From contig JABILX010000004.1 of NCBI GenBank assembly GCA_018654255.1, positions 202,083-266,082 on the forward strand: a stretch of 64,000 nt of DNA, in the 5' to 3' direction. How positions within the stretch are numbered: the stretch's first letter is position 1; every line of letters begins with the position of its first letter. This stretch comes from Candidatus Peregrinibacteria bacterium. GTDB taxonomy: Bacteria; Patescibacteriota; Gracilibacteria; UBA1369; LOWO2-01-FULL-3. Of the stretch, positions 44,904-53,470 are shown one piece after another. The translations under genes were made by a program, and so were the position numbers. The notes under the pieces were generated by a model. The model saw nothing but the letters and a program-made list of their open reading frames with translations. It ran no database searches and was not told the origin of the DNA.

Positions 44904-44932
44904 ATCATAACTTAAAATTGACTTACACTCAA
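44904..44932 (-). promoter_or_regulatory. Promoter of the T-box/ileS transcript
   Basis: TTGAGT (44927-44932), 17-nt spacer, TATGAT (44904-44909). Interleaved with the opposite promoter at 44918-44946. Confidence 0.7.
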
Positions 44933-44946
44933 GAAAAGAATAAATT
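44918..44946 (+). promoter_or_regulatory. Promoter of the 310-aa unknown gene
   Basis: TTGACT (44918-44923), 17-nt spacer, TAAATT (44941-44946); leader of about 15 nt to the ATG at 44969. It shares 15 bp with the ileS promoter, so only one can be occupied at a time. Confidence 0.5.
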
Positions 44947-44968
44947 TACTGCCAAATAAAACTAAACA

Positions 44969-45901
44969 ATGGAGACCAATAACGAAAATATCGACCAGGA
45001 GATGTTACTAGCACTACCTAAATTCCCAGGAGCAAAACCTAGCACATGCATTTCTGGTACAGAATTAGAAAGACTCATTTCACAACCACACTTGCAAATA
45101 TTAGACATGCCTGTAGTGGTAGAAGTAGAAACCGACGAAGGGCCAGCTCTCAGAAGATTATACTTAGAAACATTGCTTGAATTGCCAAAAGGTAGTTTGT
45201 TCGCAAAATCAGGAGACTTGGGGTGGCGATCAGGACACATAGATGTTGCAATAGGAATAGAACCAGAAAGAAGGTATTACCTAGATCACAGCGACCACAA
45301 GACTTTGACCGAGCCCCCTCAAGAAGAACGTAGATATAACCTGGGTACCTATATAGACGCAGATCGAAGACGTACGGCAGAAAAGGCAAGCGCTGCTGCA
45401 CAAGCCGCAAATAGACAACATGAAGAAAAACAACAAAAGCCAGAAGTAAAAACACTTCCACTAAGTCCAGAGAGAAGAGAACTCTCAATAATCGCAGAAG
45501 GAGCAAAGATAGCACAAAAAAGCGCACTACCATCAAGATTTTGCCTCGTAAGCGGCGGTCCAGATCAACTCACAATAACAAAGCCAGTAAACCTGACAAT
45601 GAGAGAATGGCAAGAAGAAATAGAACATAGAGTAAGAGGAGACTCAAAAGCTATGACCCTATTAAAAAAAATACTTGCAAACAGAGGAAACATATACCAA
45701 GTAGACGAAAGATGGCTCAGAAATTTACTTGGGATGCTAGAAATGGACAGGTCTCGAATGAACCAAAACATTGCCGATCAAATAATACAAAGATTCACGC
45801 CGCAACCAAACAAACAAATCTCTTTTGGATTCTCTTATCAAACACAAAGAAACCCGTCTCCATTTGACGAAGGACTAAAGATTGAACTTTTGAAGTTGTA
45901 A
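44969..45901 (+). CDS. Hypothetical protein, 310 aa
   Basis: Not recognised. The first half has a small beta-rich region (LQILDMPVVVEVETDEGPALRRLYLETLLEL). An Ala/Gln/Lys-rich coiled segment follows (TAEKASAAAQAANRQHEEKQQK). The C-terminal half (about 190-300) is helical with a Trp-containing NLTMREWQEEIEHRV segment. No signal peptide or membrane helix. It is divergent from ileS and converges on purB with two nt between stops. Confidence 0.6.
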   Translation: METNNENIDQEMLLALPKFPGAKPSTCISGTELERLISQPHLQILDMPVVVEVETDEGPALRRLYLETLLELPKGSLFAKSGDLGWRSGHIDVAIGIEPERRYYLDHSDHKTLTEPPQEERRYNLGTYIDADRRRTAEKASAAAQAANRQHEEKQQKPEVKTLPLSPERRELSIIAEGAKIAQKSALPSRFCLVSGGPDQLTITKPVNLTMREWQEEIEHRVRGDSKAMTLLKKILANRGNIYQVDERWLRNLLGMLEMDRSRMNQNIADQIIQRFTPQPNKQISFGFSYQTQRNPSPFDEGLKIELLKL

Positions 45902-45903
45902 AT

Positions 45904-47367
45904 CTAAGCACCACATCCACCACAACTTCCACAATCTCCTCCTCCTCCGCAACAACTTCCAGGATTTCCACATCCACCCATATTCAAGATATCTAATTCA
46001 TATTCATCAACCAACTTCTCAGCAAGACCAACGTAAGTTTCTGGCGTCAGCTTCAACAGTCGGTTCTTGTCAGCAGCAGGTATTTCCAAGCTTTTGATCA
46101 ATTTCGCTACAGCAGCTTTTGTGACGGTCTTGCCTCTAGTCAATTCTTTCAGCTTTTCATACGCTCCCTCTATCCCATGTTTCCTCATCACGACCTGAAC
46201 AGGTTCAGCAAGAAGCTCCCACCTGTCCTTCAGATCATCTTTCAAAGCCTGCTTGTTCACCTCCAACTTTGAAACACCTTTCATAAAACTCTTATAGGCA
46301 AGATATGAATAAGAAACAGCAGATCCAATATTACGCTCAACCGTAGAATCAGAAAGGTCACGCTGCATTCGAGATATCGGCAACTTCTCGCCCATGTGAA
46401 TCAGAAGAGCATTCGCAAGACCGAAATTTCCCTCAGCATTTTCGAAATCAATAGGATTTACTTTATGAGGCATGGTCGATGACCCAACCTCGCCTTTCTT
46501 CACCTTTTGTTTGAAATATCCAAGACTAATATAATTCCAAACATCACGACTCATGTCGATCAAAATAACATTTATACGTTTGATACCATCAAAAACATCA
46601 GCCATACAATCATGTGGTTCAATTTGAGTTGTATACAAGTTCGGAACAAGTCCAAGAGATGTAATAAACTTCTTACTAACACCTTGCCAATCTACTTTTG
46701 GATAAGCCACCAAGTGCGCGTTGTAATTTCCAACAGCACCATTGATTTTTCCCATTATAAAATTTCCTCCTTCAAGATTCTTAAGTTGTCTTTCAAGACG
46801 AGCCACGACGTTCAAAAACTCCTTTCCAACAGTAGTTGGTGTAGCAGTCTGTCCATGAGTCCGAGCCATCATTGGAATCTTTTTATACTTCACAGCCATC
46901 AGATATAATTCCTGGACCAAACCATACATCAAAGGATAATATTCCCTCTCCATAAAGTCTCGAAGCATACAAGAATATGCAAGATTATTGATATCTTCAG
47001 AAGTACAAGCAAAGTGCACAAACTCACCAAACTTTTCCAAACTCTTTCCTTTTAAATTTTCCTTGATGTAATACTCAACCGCTTTAACATCGTGATTCGT
47101 AGTTTTTTCAATTTCCTTCACTCGACGAGCAGCAATAACATCGAACTCCTCATAAATCGACCGCAAATCCCTCAATTCAATAGCCTTCAATCTTTTTGTA
47201 CCAGTCAGCTTAAGATCATTAAACAAAAAGATAAACCACTCTATCTCAATCAGAATTCTATATCTCATAAGAGCTGCCTCAGAAAAATATTGAGACAAAA
47301 CTCCCACCTTGTCAGCATATCTACCATCTAGCGGCGAAGTTGCCAATAACGAATGTGTGTCGTCCAT
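45904..47367 (-). CDS. purB: Adenylosuccinate lyase with a Cys/Gly-rich C-terminal tail
   Basis: 487 aa. PurB splits SAICAR and adenylosuccinate, two steps of purine synthesis. TSPLDGRYADKV, FVHFACTSEDINNLAY, ARTHGQTATPTTVGKEF and the signature SSTMPHKVNPIDFENAEGN show an intact enzyme. After the normal end (YVGLAEKLVDEYELDIL) there is an added tail of about 25 residues with six cysteines among glycines (GGCGNPGSCCGGGGDCG and SCGGCGA), which could bind metal. It is the third gene of purC-purE-purB, 10 nt after purE. Confidence 0.95.
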   Translation of the reverse strand: MDDTHSLLATSPLDGRYADKVGVLSQYFSEAALMRYRILIEIEWFIFLFNDLKLTGTKRLKAIELRDLRSIYEEFDVIAARRVKEIEKTTNHDVKAVEYYIKENLKGKSLEKFGEFVHFACTSEDINNLAYSCMLRDFMEREYYPLMYGLVQELYLMAVKYKKIPMMARTHGQTATPTTVGKEFLNVVARLERQLKNLEGGNFIMGKINGAVGNYNAHLVAYPKVDWQGVSKKFITSLGLVPNLYTTQIEPHDCMADVFDGIKRINVILIDMSRDVWNYISLGYFKQKVKKGEVGSSTMPHKVNPIDFENAEGNFGLANALLIHMGEKLPISRMQRDLSDSTVERNIGSAVSYSYLAYKSFMKGVSKLEVNKQALKDDLKDRWELLAEPVQVVMRKHGIEGAYEKLKELTRGKTVTKAAVAKLIKSLEIPAADKNRLLKLTPETYVGLAEKLVDEYELDILNMGGCGNPGSCCGGGGDCGSCGGCGA

Positions 47368-47377
47368 AATAAAAATA

Positions 47378-47830
47378 TTAATTAAATGATTGTTTTATTT
47401 CTGCAATTCTATCAGTAACTTTCTTTTTGAGATCAGCGTCTTTCAAACCAAGCATTCTTGCAGCAGCCGCCGCAGCATTTTTTGGATCAATAACTGTAAG
47501 AACTGGAGTATCTGATGGCATTTGAAGAGTCGAATTAATATTCAACATCATATCTTCTTTGCTTTTGAAAGGAGGACAAGCAATCACAGGATGCACAGCA
47601 TTTGCAGCCGTAACCCCAGACAAACCATTACTTCGTCCAGCAATCGTAATATAAACAAGATCATCTTCCCCCTCATTGTATCCTTTAACTAATTCAAAAA
47701 CTTTCTCAGGAACTTTGTGAGCAGACGCCACATGAAGCTTATGTTCAAGCCCCCAAGCCCCAAGCTCAGCTATGATTTTGTCAGCATGAGGTTGATCAAC
47801 TTCTGATCCTAAAATAAAAACAACTTTCAT
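47378..47830 (-). CDS. purE: N5-carboxyaminoimidazole ribonucleotide mutase
   Basis: 150 aa. PurE converts N5-CAIR to CAIR, or carboxylates AIR directly in some lineages. VFILGSEVDQPHADKIIAEL, VASAHKVPEKVFELV, AGRSNGLSGVTAANAVHPVIACPPF and MPSDTPVLTVIDPKNAAAAAARML fit the family. No purK partner is next to it. The SGVTAANAVHPVIACPP form is closer to the class II (CO2-using) PurE group, but the class is not settled here. Confidence 0.93.
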   Translation of the reverse strand: MKVVFILGSEVDQPHADKIIAELGAWGLEHKLHVASAHKVPEKVFELVKGYNEGEDDLVYITIAGRSNGLSGVTAANAVHPVIACPPFKSKEDMMLNINSTLQMPSDTPVLTVIDPKNAAAAAARMLGLKDADLKKKVTDRIAEIKQSFN

Positions 47831-47841
47831 ATTTGGTAAGG

Positions 47842-48825
47842 TTAAATCATGTATTTTTGCAAATTTGTCTCAAGCCTCTGTGCCACATCACCAACTTCAG
47901 CTTCAAACCCAACTCCAGTGATAAGCTCATAAGCCTCGATATAACGACGCGCTGTTTCCGCTTTGATCTCATCAGGAATCTCGGGAACATCTCCATCGCC
48001 AGTAAACCCTTGGTCAGCCAGCCATTTTCTCATATATTCTTTGTCGATCTTTTTCTGCTCATCACCAGCTTCAAATCGCGACTCATACTCATTCGCAAAC
48101 CAGAAACGAGATGAATCTGGCGTATGAATCTCATCGATCAAAACTATTTCTCCATCATCAGTAACTCCAAACTCATATTTTGTATCAACAAGAATCACTC
48201 CCTGTTTAGCAGCAATTTCAACACCTCTTGTGTACAACTTCATAGCAGCTTTTGCCATAGTCTCAAATTGCTCCTCAGTAATAACTCCCCTCTCAAGAAT
48301 TGCTTCCTTTGAAACAGACTCATCGTGCCCTCCGTGTGCAGCTTTCGTAGACGGAGTCAAAATCGGCTCTGCAAACTTCTGATCTTTTTTCATTCCATCA
48401 GGAAGTTGATTGCCACAAAAGTTTCTCACTCCTTTTTCATAATGCTTCCAAACACTAGTCGAAGTTACTCCAGTCAAATATCCACGCATCACCATCTCGA
48501 CAGGAAGAGCATTACACTCTCTTCCAACCACAACATTCGGATCTGGAAATTCAATCACATGATTTCCAATAATATCCTCAGTTTGCTCAAACCAGAATTT
48601 TGCCATCTGATTTAAAACCTGCCCCTTGAATGGGACAGTAGTAATAATTTTATCAAAAGCAGAAAGACGGTCCGTCACAACAATAATACGTTGCTTTCCT
48701 CCCTCAGATCTAGGCTGAGTGTAGTTATCTCTCACTTTGCCTTCATATCTCTCCCCCAAATTAGAAAAATTCGTGCCCTTCAAAGTTAATTGTACTTGTT
48801 GGGCGATTTGTTCGTCTGTTAACAT
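47842..48825 (-). CDS. purC: SAICAR synthetase
   Basis: 327 aa. PurC joins aspartate to CAIR. GERYEGKVRDNYTQ, VVTDRLSAFDKIITTVPFKGQVLNQMAKFWFEQT, VMRGYLTGVTSTSVWKHYEKG and IAAKQGVILVDTKYEFGVTDDGEIVLIDEIHTPDSSRFW are characteristic of the longer PurC form. The frame is open to 48933 but I start at ATG 48825 (MLTDEQIAQQ). It is the first gene of purC-purE-purB; purA is divergent, 114 bp away. A weak promoter (TTGCAG-17-TAATAT) may lie in that gap. Confidence 0.95.
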   Translation of the reverse strand: MLTDEQIAQQVQLTLKGTNFSNLGERYEGKVRDNYTQPRSEGGKQRIIVVTDRLSAFDKIITTVPFKGQVLNQMAKFWFEQTEDIIGNHVIEFPDPNVVVGRECNALPVEMVMRGYLTGVTSTSVWKHYEKGVRNFCGNQLPDGMKKDQKFAEPILTPSTKAAHGGHDESVSKEAILERGVITEEQFETMAKAAMKLYTRGVEIAAKQGVILVDTKYEFGVTDDGEIVLIDEIHTPDSSRFWFANEYESRFEAGDEQKKIDKEYMRKWLADQGFTGDGDVPEIPDEIKAETARRYIEAYELITGVGFEAEVGDVAQRLETNLQKYMI

Positions 48826-48939
48826 AGGTTTTAAGGTAAATGAAAAGTTTAGTTTCTTGCAATTCCATATTAACCAATTTAAAATCGGGCTGCAAGAGCT
48901 TAAAAACCCGCTCATTTTCAAATTTAAACCCAAATTTCT

Positions 48940-50247
48940 ATGTCAAAAACAACTGATAAGTTCGGAAATCTAACCTGTATTTTAGGAAGCCAATGGGGTG
49001 ACGAAGGTAAAGGCAAACTAGTCGATATTCTGGCCGAAGAATACGACATCGTAGCAAGAGCAACAGGAGGCGCTAACGCAGGACACACGATTTACATACC
49101 AAGCAAAGAAAATCCTGCAGAAACAAAAAAATACATTTTTCACCTAATTCCATCCGGAATGATGCACGAAAACAAAACCTGCGTCATAGGGAACGGAGTA
49201 GTAGTTCACATACCTACACTGCTTGAAGAATTGGACGTACTGGAAGAAAATGGAATTTCAACCTCAGGACGTCTTTTTATATCTGATCGCGCACACATCG
49301 TCCTCGACTACCACAAAGAAATCGACGGAATTGAAGAAGAATCTAGAGGAGACAGAAAAGTCGGCACCACAAAACGTGGAATCGGACCTGCGTACATGGA
49401 CAAGATGAAAAGAAGTGGTATTCGCATGCATCATCTAGTAGACGAAGAAGCTTTTGAAAAAAAAGTAATGGAGAACTTCAATTTCTACAAAACCATGTAT
49501 AGCTCACTTAAACACGACATAAAGGACGAACTTCAAAAATTCAAAGAATACGCAAAAAGAATAAAGCCAATGCTTGCAGACACAAGTCATTACTTGAATG
49601 AAGCAATAGAAAACGGACAAACAGTCTTGATAGAAGGAGCAAACGGAATGCTTCTCGACATCGACCACGGAACATACCCTTTTGTCACATCTTCAAACGC
49701 AACTATAGGAGGAGCCATAGCAGGAACCGGACTACCAGCCTTGAAACTAAAAAGCCTAATAGGAATAATCAAAGCCTACACCACTCGTGTCGGAGAAGGT
49801 CCATTCCCATCTGAGCTCAATAATGAACTCGGTGTCCAAATCAGAGAACAAGGTGGCGAATACGGTTCAACAACAGGGCGTCCACGAAGATGCGGATGGT
49901 TCGATGCAGTTGTTGCAAAATATTCATGCATGATCAACGGATATAGTCACCTCAACCTAACAAAACTAGACGTACTCACAGGACTTCCGTCTCTACAAAT
50001 AGCAACTTCTTACACGTACCAAGGAGAACTTCTCAAATCATTCCCCTCTTCGCTCAATATCGCGGAAAACGTAGAAGTAGGATATGAAGAAATGCCAGGA
50101 TGGAAAGAAGATATATCTAAAGTGAAAAACTTCGAAGATCTTCCTGAAAACGCAAAAAACTACGTACGCAGAATAGAAGAACTAACAGGTACAGAAGTAG
50201 CGTTTATCGGAGTTGGCCCAAAGAGAGAGGACATGATAAACAAATAA
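48940..50247 (+). CDS. purA: Adenylosuccinate synthetase
   Basis: 435 aa. PurA makes adenylosuccinate from IMP, GTP and aspartate. GSQWGDEGKGKLVDILAEEYDIVARATGGANAGHTI is the N-terminal phosphate loop. KVGTTKRGIGPAYMDK, EGANGMLLDIDHGTYPFVTSSNATIGG and TRVGEGPFPSEL follow, with GSTTGRPRRCGWFDAV after that. Together with divergent purB it completes the AMP branch. It is followed after one nt by a TfoX-C-like gene. Confidence 0.98.
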   Translation: MSKTTDKFGNLTCILGSQWGDEGKGKLVDILAEEYDIVARATGGANAGHTIYIPSKENPAETKKYIFHLIPSGMMHENKTCVIGNGVVVHIPTLLEELDVLEENGISTSGRLFISDRAHIVLDYHKEIDGIEEESRGDRKVGTTKRGIGPAYMDKMKRSGIRMHHLVDEEAFEKKVMENFNFYKTMYSSLKHDIKDELQKFKEYAKRIKPMLADTSHYLNEAIENGQTVLIEGANGMLLDIDHGTYPFVTSSNATIGGAIAGTGLPALKLKSLIGIIKAYTTRVGEGPFPSELNNELGVQIREQGGEYGSTTGRPRRCGWFDAVVAKYSCMINGYSHLNLTKLDVLTGLPSLQIATSYTYQGELLKSFPSSLNIAENVEVGYEEMPGWKEDISKVKNFEDLPENAKNYVRRIEELTGTEVAFIGVGPKREDMINK

Positions 50248-50248
50248 A

Positions 50249-50524
50249 ATGTCTCAAGAGCTAGAATCCCTCCCAAATATAGGAAAGAAAATAGCGGAGA
50301 AATTGCACAAAATCGGCATCAATGACGTCGATGAATTCATGGAAAACGATCCGTATGAGATGTTTATTAGATTGAAATTGAAAGTCGAACCAACCCTATG
50401 CAGATGCGCCTTGGCTTCAATCGTTGGAGCAAAGGAAGGGATAGTTTGGCACAAAATACACAAAAAATCTGCAGAAGAGCTCGAAAGAAGATATCCAGAG
50501 CTTAAGTGGAAAAATAAGTGTTAA
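50249..50524 (+). CDS. Stand-alone TfoX C-terminal domain-like protein
   Basis: 91 aa. LPNIGKKIAEKLHKIGINDVDEFMEN is a helix-hairpin-helix like the TfoX C-terminal domain, and the end CALASIVGAKEGIVWHKIHKKS fits that domain (ALxGAxxGxxW). The TfoX N-terminal domain is missing. TfoX regulates competence in gamma-proteobacteria, but single C-domains are of unknown role. It starts one nt after the purA stop. Confidence 0.7.
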   Translation: MSQELESLPNIGKKIAEKLHKIGINDVDEFMENDPYEMFIRLKLKVEPTLCRCALASIVGAKEGIVWHKIHKKSAEELERRYPELKWKNKC

Positions 50525-50537
50525 TTAATCACCACAT

Positions 50538-50551
50538 CCACCCACCCACCC
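50538..50551 (-). other. G-tract run abutting the helicase promoter
   Basis: On the minus strand three GGGT repeats end in GG, a near-complete G-quadruplex pattern. It ends at the base next to the -35 (50552). Formation in vivo is not known. Confidence 0.45.
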
Positions 50552-50580
50552 TTGACATACGGTTAGATTTATTATAGAAT
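50552..50580 (+). promoter_or_regulatory. Promoter of the DEAD-box helicase gene
   Basis: Consensus TTGACA (50552-50557), 17-nt spacer, TAGAAT (50575-50580). A leader of about 80 nt follows, long for this window. Confidence 0.78.
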
Positions 50581-50666
50581 GACGCCCTAGTCAAGATCAT
50601 TCCTTTCCTTCCATTACAGGAGACCGAATCGCTTGCTTGGAACAATTACATTAATTTAAACTTACA

Positions 50667-51920
50667 ATGACTTTCGAAAATCTGAACATAATCCAGCCAA
50701 TCCTTGAAGCGCTCAAGAGAGAAAATTACGTCGAACCGACGCCAATTCAAGCACAATCGATTCCTGCAATAATGCAAGGCAGAGACATATTTGGATGCGC
50801 ACAAACAGGTACTGGAAAAACAGCTGCTTTTGCTATCCCTATTCTGCAAAACATCAAACAAGCTCAGAATCCTGGACAAGGAAAAAGATCAATCTCAGCA
50901 TTGATACTAGCCCCAACTCGAGAACTAGCGATACAGATCAGTGAAAAATTCTCAGCATATGGAAAATCAACAGGTTTGAGACACGCCGTTATTTACGGTG
51001 GAGTCAGTCAATTCCATCAAGTGAAGAAACTGAAAGCAGGTGTAGACATAGTAATAGCTACTCCAGGAAGACTAATGGATCTTATGAATCAAGGATATGT
51101 AGACCTACGTCGATTAAAAATTCTTACACTAGATGAAGCTGACCGAATGCTCGACATGGGATTCATCAACGATATCAAGAAAATCATCGCAAAAGTGCCA
51201 GCAAAACGTCAGACACTATTTTTCTCAGCAACAATGCCAGCCGCAATCAAAAAGTTAAGTGAAACAATATTGACAGACCCTGTAAGAATATCGATTTCCC
51301 CAGTAAACCCCTCCGCAGAAAACATTACACAAGAATTATATTATGTAGAAAAAGGAAATAAGAAAAATCTTTTGATTCACGTATTAGAGAAAAAATCTAT
51401 TTCTTCAGCATTAATTTTCACACGTACAAAGCGTGGAGCCGACAAGATTACTAGACAAATAAAAATGTCCGGAATCAGAGCTGAAGCCATTCACGGAAAC
51501 AAATCACAAAATTACAGACAAAAAGCTCTAGCAAACTTCAAAGCTAAAAAAACTACAGTTCTTGTAGCCACAGACATAGCCTCGAGAGGAATTGACATCG
51601 ACGAGCTATCACACGTGATCAATTATGAAATCCCAAATGAAGCAGAAACATACGTTCATAGAATTGGACGAACAGGAAGAGCCGGAGCAAGCGGAATTGC
51701 ACTATCTTTTTGTGCCCGAGAAGAACAAGGTTTAGTAAGAGACATAAATAGACTCATAAACTCATCAATACCTATCGTCACAGACCATCCATTCCGAATG
51801 ACAGATTTACAAACATTTGGCGGAGGAGGAAACGGAAGACGACCAAGAAACCGATTCAACTCAAGAGGAGGAGGACAAGCAAGAGGAGGCCGAAATAACC
51901 ATTCAAGAAGACGCAGATAA
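50667..51920 (+). CDS. DEAD-box RNA helicase (RhlE/CsdA group)
   Basis: 417 aa. Q motif (FENLNIIQPILEALKRENYVEPTPIQAQSIP), Walker A AQTGTGKTAAF, PTRELA, TPGRLMDL, DEAD box as LDEADRMLDMGF, SAT, and the second domain VATDIASRGIDIDEL and HRIGRTGRAG are complete. A tail of about 35 residues rich in Arg and Gly (GGGGNGRR, RGGGQARGG) resembles RGG RNA-binding tails. The long leader, unusual here, recalls cold-induced helicase genes, but that is inference. Confidence 0.95.
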   Translation: MTFENLNIIQPILEALKRENYVEPTPIQAQSIPAIMQGRDIFGCAQTGTGKTAAFAIPILQNIKQAQNPGQGKRSISALILAPTRELAIQISEKFSAYGKSTGLRHAVIYGGVSQFHQVKKLKAGVDIVIATPGRLMDLMNQGYVDLRRLKILTLDEADRMLDMGFINDIKKIIAKVPAKRQTLFFSATMPAAIKKLSETILTDPVRISISPVNPSAENITQELYYVEKGNKKNLLIHVLEKKSISSALIFTRTKRGADKITRQIKMSGIRAEAIHGNKSQNYRQKALANFKAKKTTVLVATDIASRGIDIDELSHVINYEIPNEAETYVHRIGRTGRAGASGIALSFCAREEQGLVRDINRLINSSIPIVTDHPFRMTDLQTFGGGGNGRRPRNRFNSRGGGQARGGRNNHSRRRR

Positions 51921-52157
51921 ATGAAAACACTAGCAGAAATACAAAAAGGATTCGAAGACACAGAATGCGAAACTTGCCCAATACCAAACGGCGCAGACCT
52001 CACGGCATCAGCACAGTGCAAGATGATGAGACTTGCGACCGAACAACTAGCCCTTGCAGTCATAATGAAAGATCGTCCAGAAGCCCTGAGATGGAAACGC
52101 ATCCAACAAGACAATGCAATGGAACTAAATTGCGAACCAGGAATGAGGAGGTTTTAA
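51921..52157 (+). CDS. Hypothetical protein, 78 aa
   Basis: Not recognised. Soluble, with four cysteines including a CETC pair (TECETCPIPNGADL) and an NCEPG near the end. The ATG touches the stop of the helicase gene, so it is probably co-translated. It converges on the lipoprotein gene downstream. Confidence 0.5.
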   Translation: MKTLAEIQKGFEDTECETCPIPNGADLTASAQCKMMRLATEQLALAVIMKDRPEALRWKRIQQDNAMELNCEPGMRRF

Positions 52158-52180
52158 GAGAGCGTGATTTTCAGACAGTC

Positions 52181-52909
52181 CTATTCCCAAAAAGTGAAGC
52201 TATCAAGCATCAATAGATCAAGATTCTCCATACCAGCGTCAGTCTTTAGAAGGAACGTACCATACCACTTAGGGTTATCCTCCTGAACAATAAAGCTATA
52301 AGCTCTTTCAGCAGCTTCGTTATACTTCATTACCTTGATGTCTTTGTTGTTAAGGAAACAACCACTGTCAAAATTGAAAGTATCAACATAAACATCTCCA
52401 TCTTCATCAACATGGCCAATAGTACAATCCTCACCATACATTTCCTTAACAAATAACTCTAAATCTTCCATATTTTTCACAACACTCGCAACAATTTTCC
52501 AAGGAACCTTTTTATCATTAGGAATTTTCGTCACTTCAAGCTCCGAGCAATCCTCGAACAAATAAGTCCCATAAAAAAATCTAGTTTCAGAGGTCACAAA
52601 CGCAACATTCCCGTCCCTAAGAACAGTGACAGGAAAATCAACATCATCAGCAACGTTACAATCATAAACACTGTCAACTTTCGGGATTTTCAAAGAATAA
52701 TGATTCTCAACATCACGATACACATTCCAATCATCATCGTAAGACTCAATATAAGCGTCATCAACATCGTAAACAGAAAGATCATTGTTAATCTCTTCTT
52801 CCTCAACAATCTCAACCTCAGCCAAAACCTCCTCATCTTCTCCGAAAGAGAAATTACAGCCCGAAAACAACAGCACCATCACTAGTAACATAGTATTTTC
52901 TCTCACCAT
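52181..52909 (-). CDS. Lipoprotein of unknown function, 242 aa
   Basis: A lipoprotein signal (MLLVMVLLFSGC, Cys about residue 18) is followed by an acidic linker (EDEEVLAEVEIVEEEE) and a domain with four further cysteines (VYDCNV, EDCSEL, GEDCTI, GCFLNN). It is probably anchored outside the membrane. No family recognised. The frame runs upstream into tRNA-Val; I start at 52909, 16 nt after that tRNA's CCA. Confidence 0.65.
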   Translation of the reverse strand: MVRENTMLLVMVLLFSGCNFSFGEDEEVLAEVEIVEEEEINNDLSVYDVDDAYIESYDDDWNVYRDVENHYSLKIPKVDSVYDCNVADDVDFPVTVLRDGNVAFVTSETRFFYGTYLFEDCSELEVTKIPNDKKVPWKIVASVVKNMEDLELFVKEMYGEDCTIGHVDEDGDVYVDTFNFDSGCFLNNKDIKVMKYNEAAERAYSFIVQEDNPKWYGTFLLKTDAGMENLDLLMLDSFTFWE

Positions 52910-52925
52910 ATAAACGGGGTTAAAA

Positions 52926-53002
52926 TGGTGGGCGATAATGGATTCGAACCATTGGCCTTCTGGGTGTAAACCAGACGCTCTAACCAACTGAGCTAATCGC
53001 CC
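52926..53002 (-). tRNA. tRNA-Val (anticodon UAC)
   Basis: 77 nt with encoded CCA. Acceptor GGGCGAT pairs with ATCGCCC, the anticodon loop TTTACAC gives TAC, and the T arm has GGTTCGAATCC. Confidence 0.97.
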
Positions 53003-53057
53003 GAAAAGATTTCAAGGACAGAGAATTTTTATCATACACTCACTCGATTTACAACCT

Positions 53058-53294
53058 TTATTTCTTGTACCCAATAACACCTCCAAAAATTCCACCTACA
53101 ACTGAACCAACTCCCATTCCAAGGAAAACACCAATCGCCACATTAGGACCATCACCAATAGCAGTAAGCAATTCAGTCACATAACCTATGAATCCTCCGA
53201 AAACAAAACCTAGGACTGATCCAGCAAGAATACCAATAAAAGCCAGAATGAAAACATGACCGAAAATAGCAATTTTATCTTTCACGTTGTTCAA
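53058..53294 (-). CDS. Small Gly-rich membrane protein
   Basis: 78 aa from a TTG start. Two membrane helices rich in glycine (FILAFIGILAGSVLGFVFGGFIGYV and VAIGVFLGMGVGSVVGGIFGGVIGY) recall glycine-zipper proteins. The frame is open into the upstream tRNA-Leu, so the ATG at 53342 is not credible. TATATT lies six nt before the TTG at 53294; a GTG at 53285 is the alternative start. Confidence 0.55.
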   Translation of the reverse strand: MNNVKDKIAIFGHVFILAFIGILAGSVLGFVFGGFIGYVTELLTAIGDGPNVAIGVFLGMGVGSVVGGIFGGVIGYKK

Positions 53295-53300
53295 GTTAGT

Positions 53301-53306
53301 AATATA
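53301..53306 (-). promoter_or_regulatory. Possible -10 box of the Gly-rich membrane protein gene
   Basis: TATATT six nt before the TTG at 53294, directly after the tRNA-Leu gene. Read-through from the tRNA is the alternative. Confidence 0.35.
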
Positions 53307-53312
53307 TAACTC

Positions 53313-53399
53313 TGGTGCCCAGGAGAAGACTTGAACTTCCACCCCGTTGCCAGGACTACCCCCTCAAGGTAGCGCGTCTACCAATTCCGCCACCTGGGC
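53313..53399 (-). tRNA. tRNA-Leu (anticodon GAG)
   Basis: 87 nt with encoded CCA. Acceptor GCCCAGG pairs with CCTGGGC, the anticodon loop TTGAGGG gives GAG, and a long variable arm marks class II. Its acceptor stem is identical to that of tRNA-Leu(CAA) at 7252-7338. Confidence 0.97.
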
Positions 53400-53470
53400 A
53401 CGAGCACAAGGATTCTAATAAAAAGCCTAGAAAAGCACAACCTATTTACATTTTTCATCCACATGCTTAA

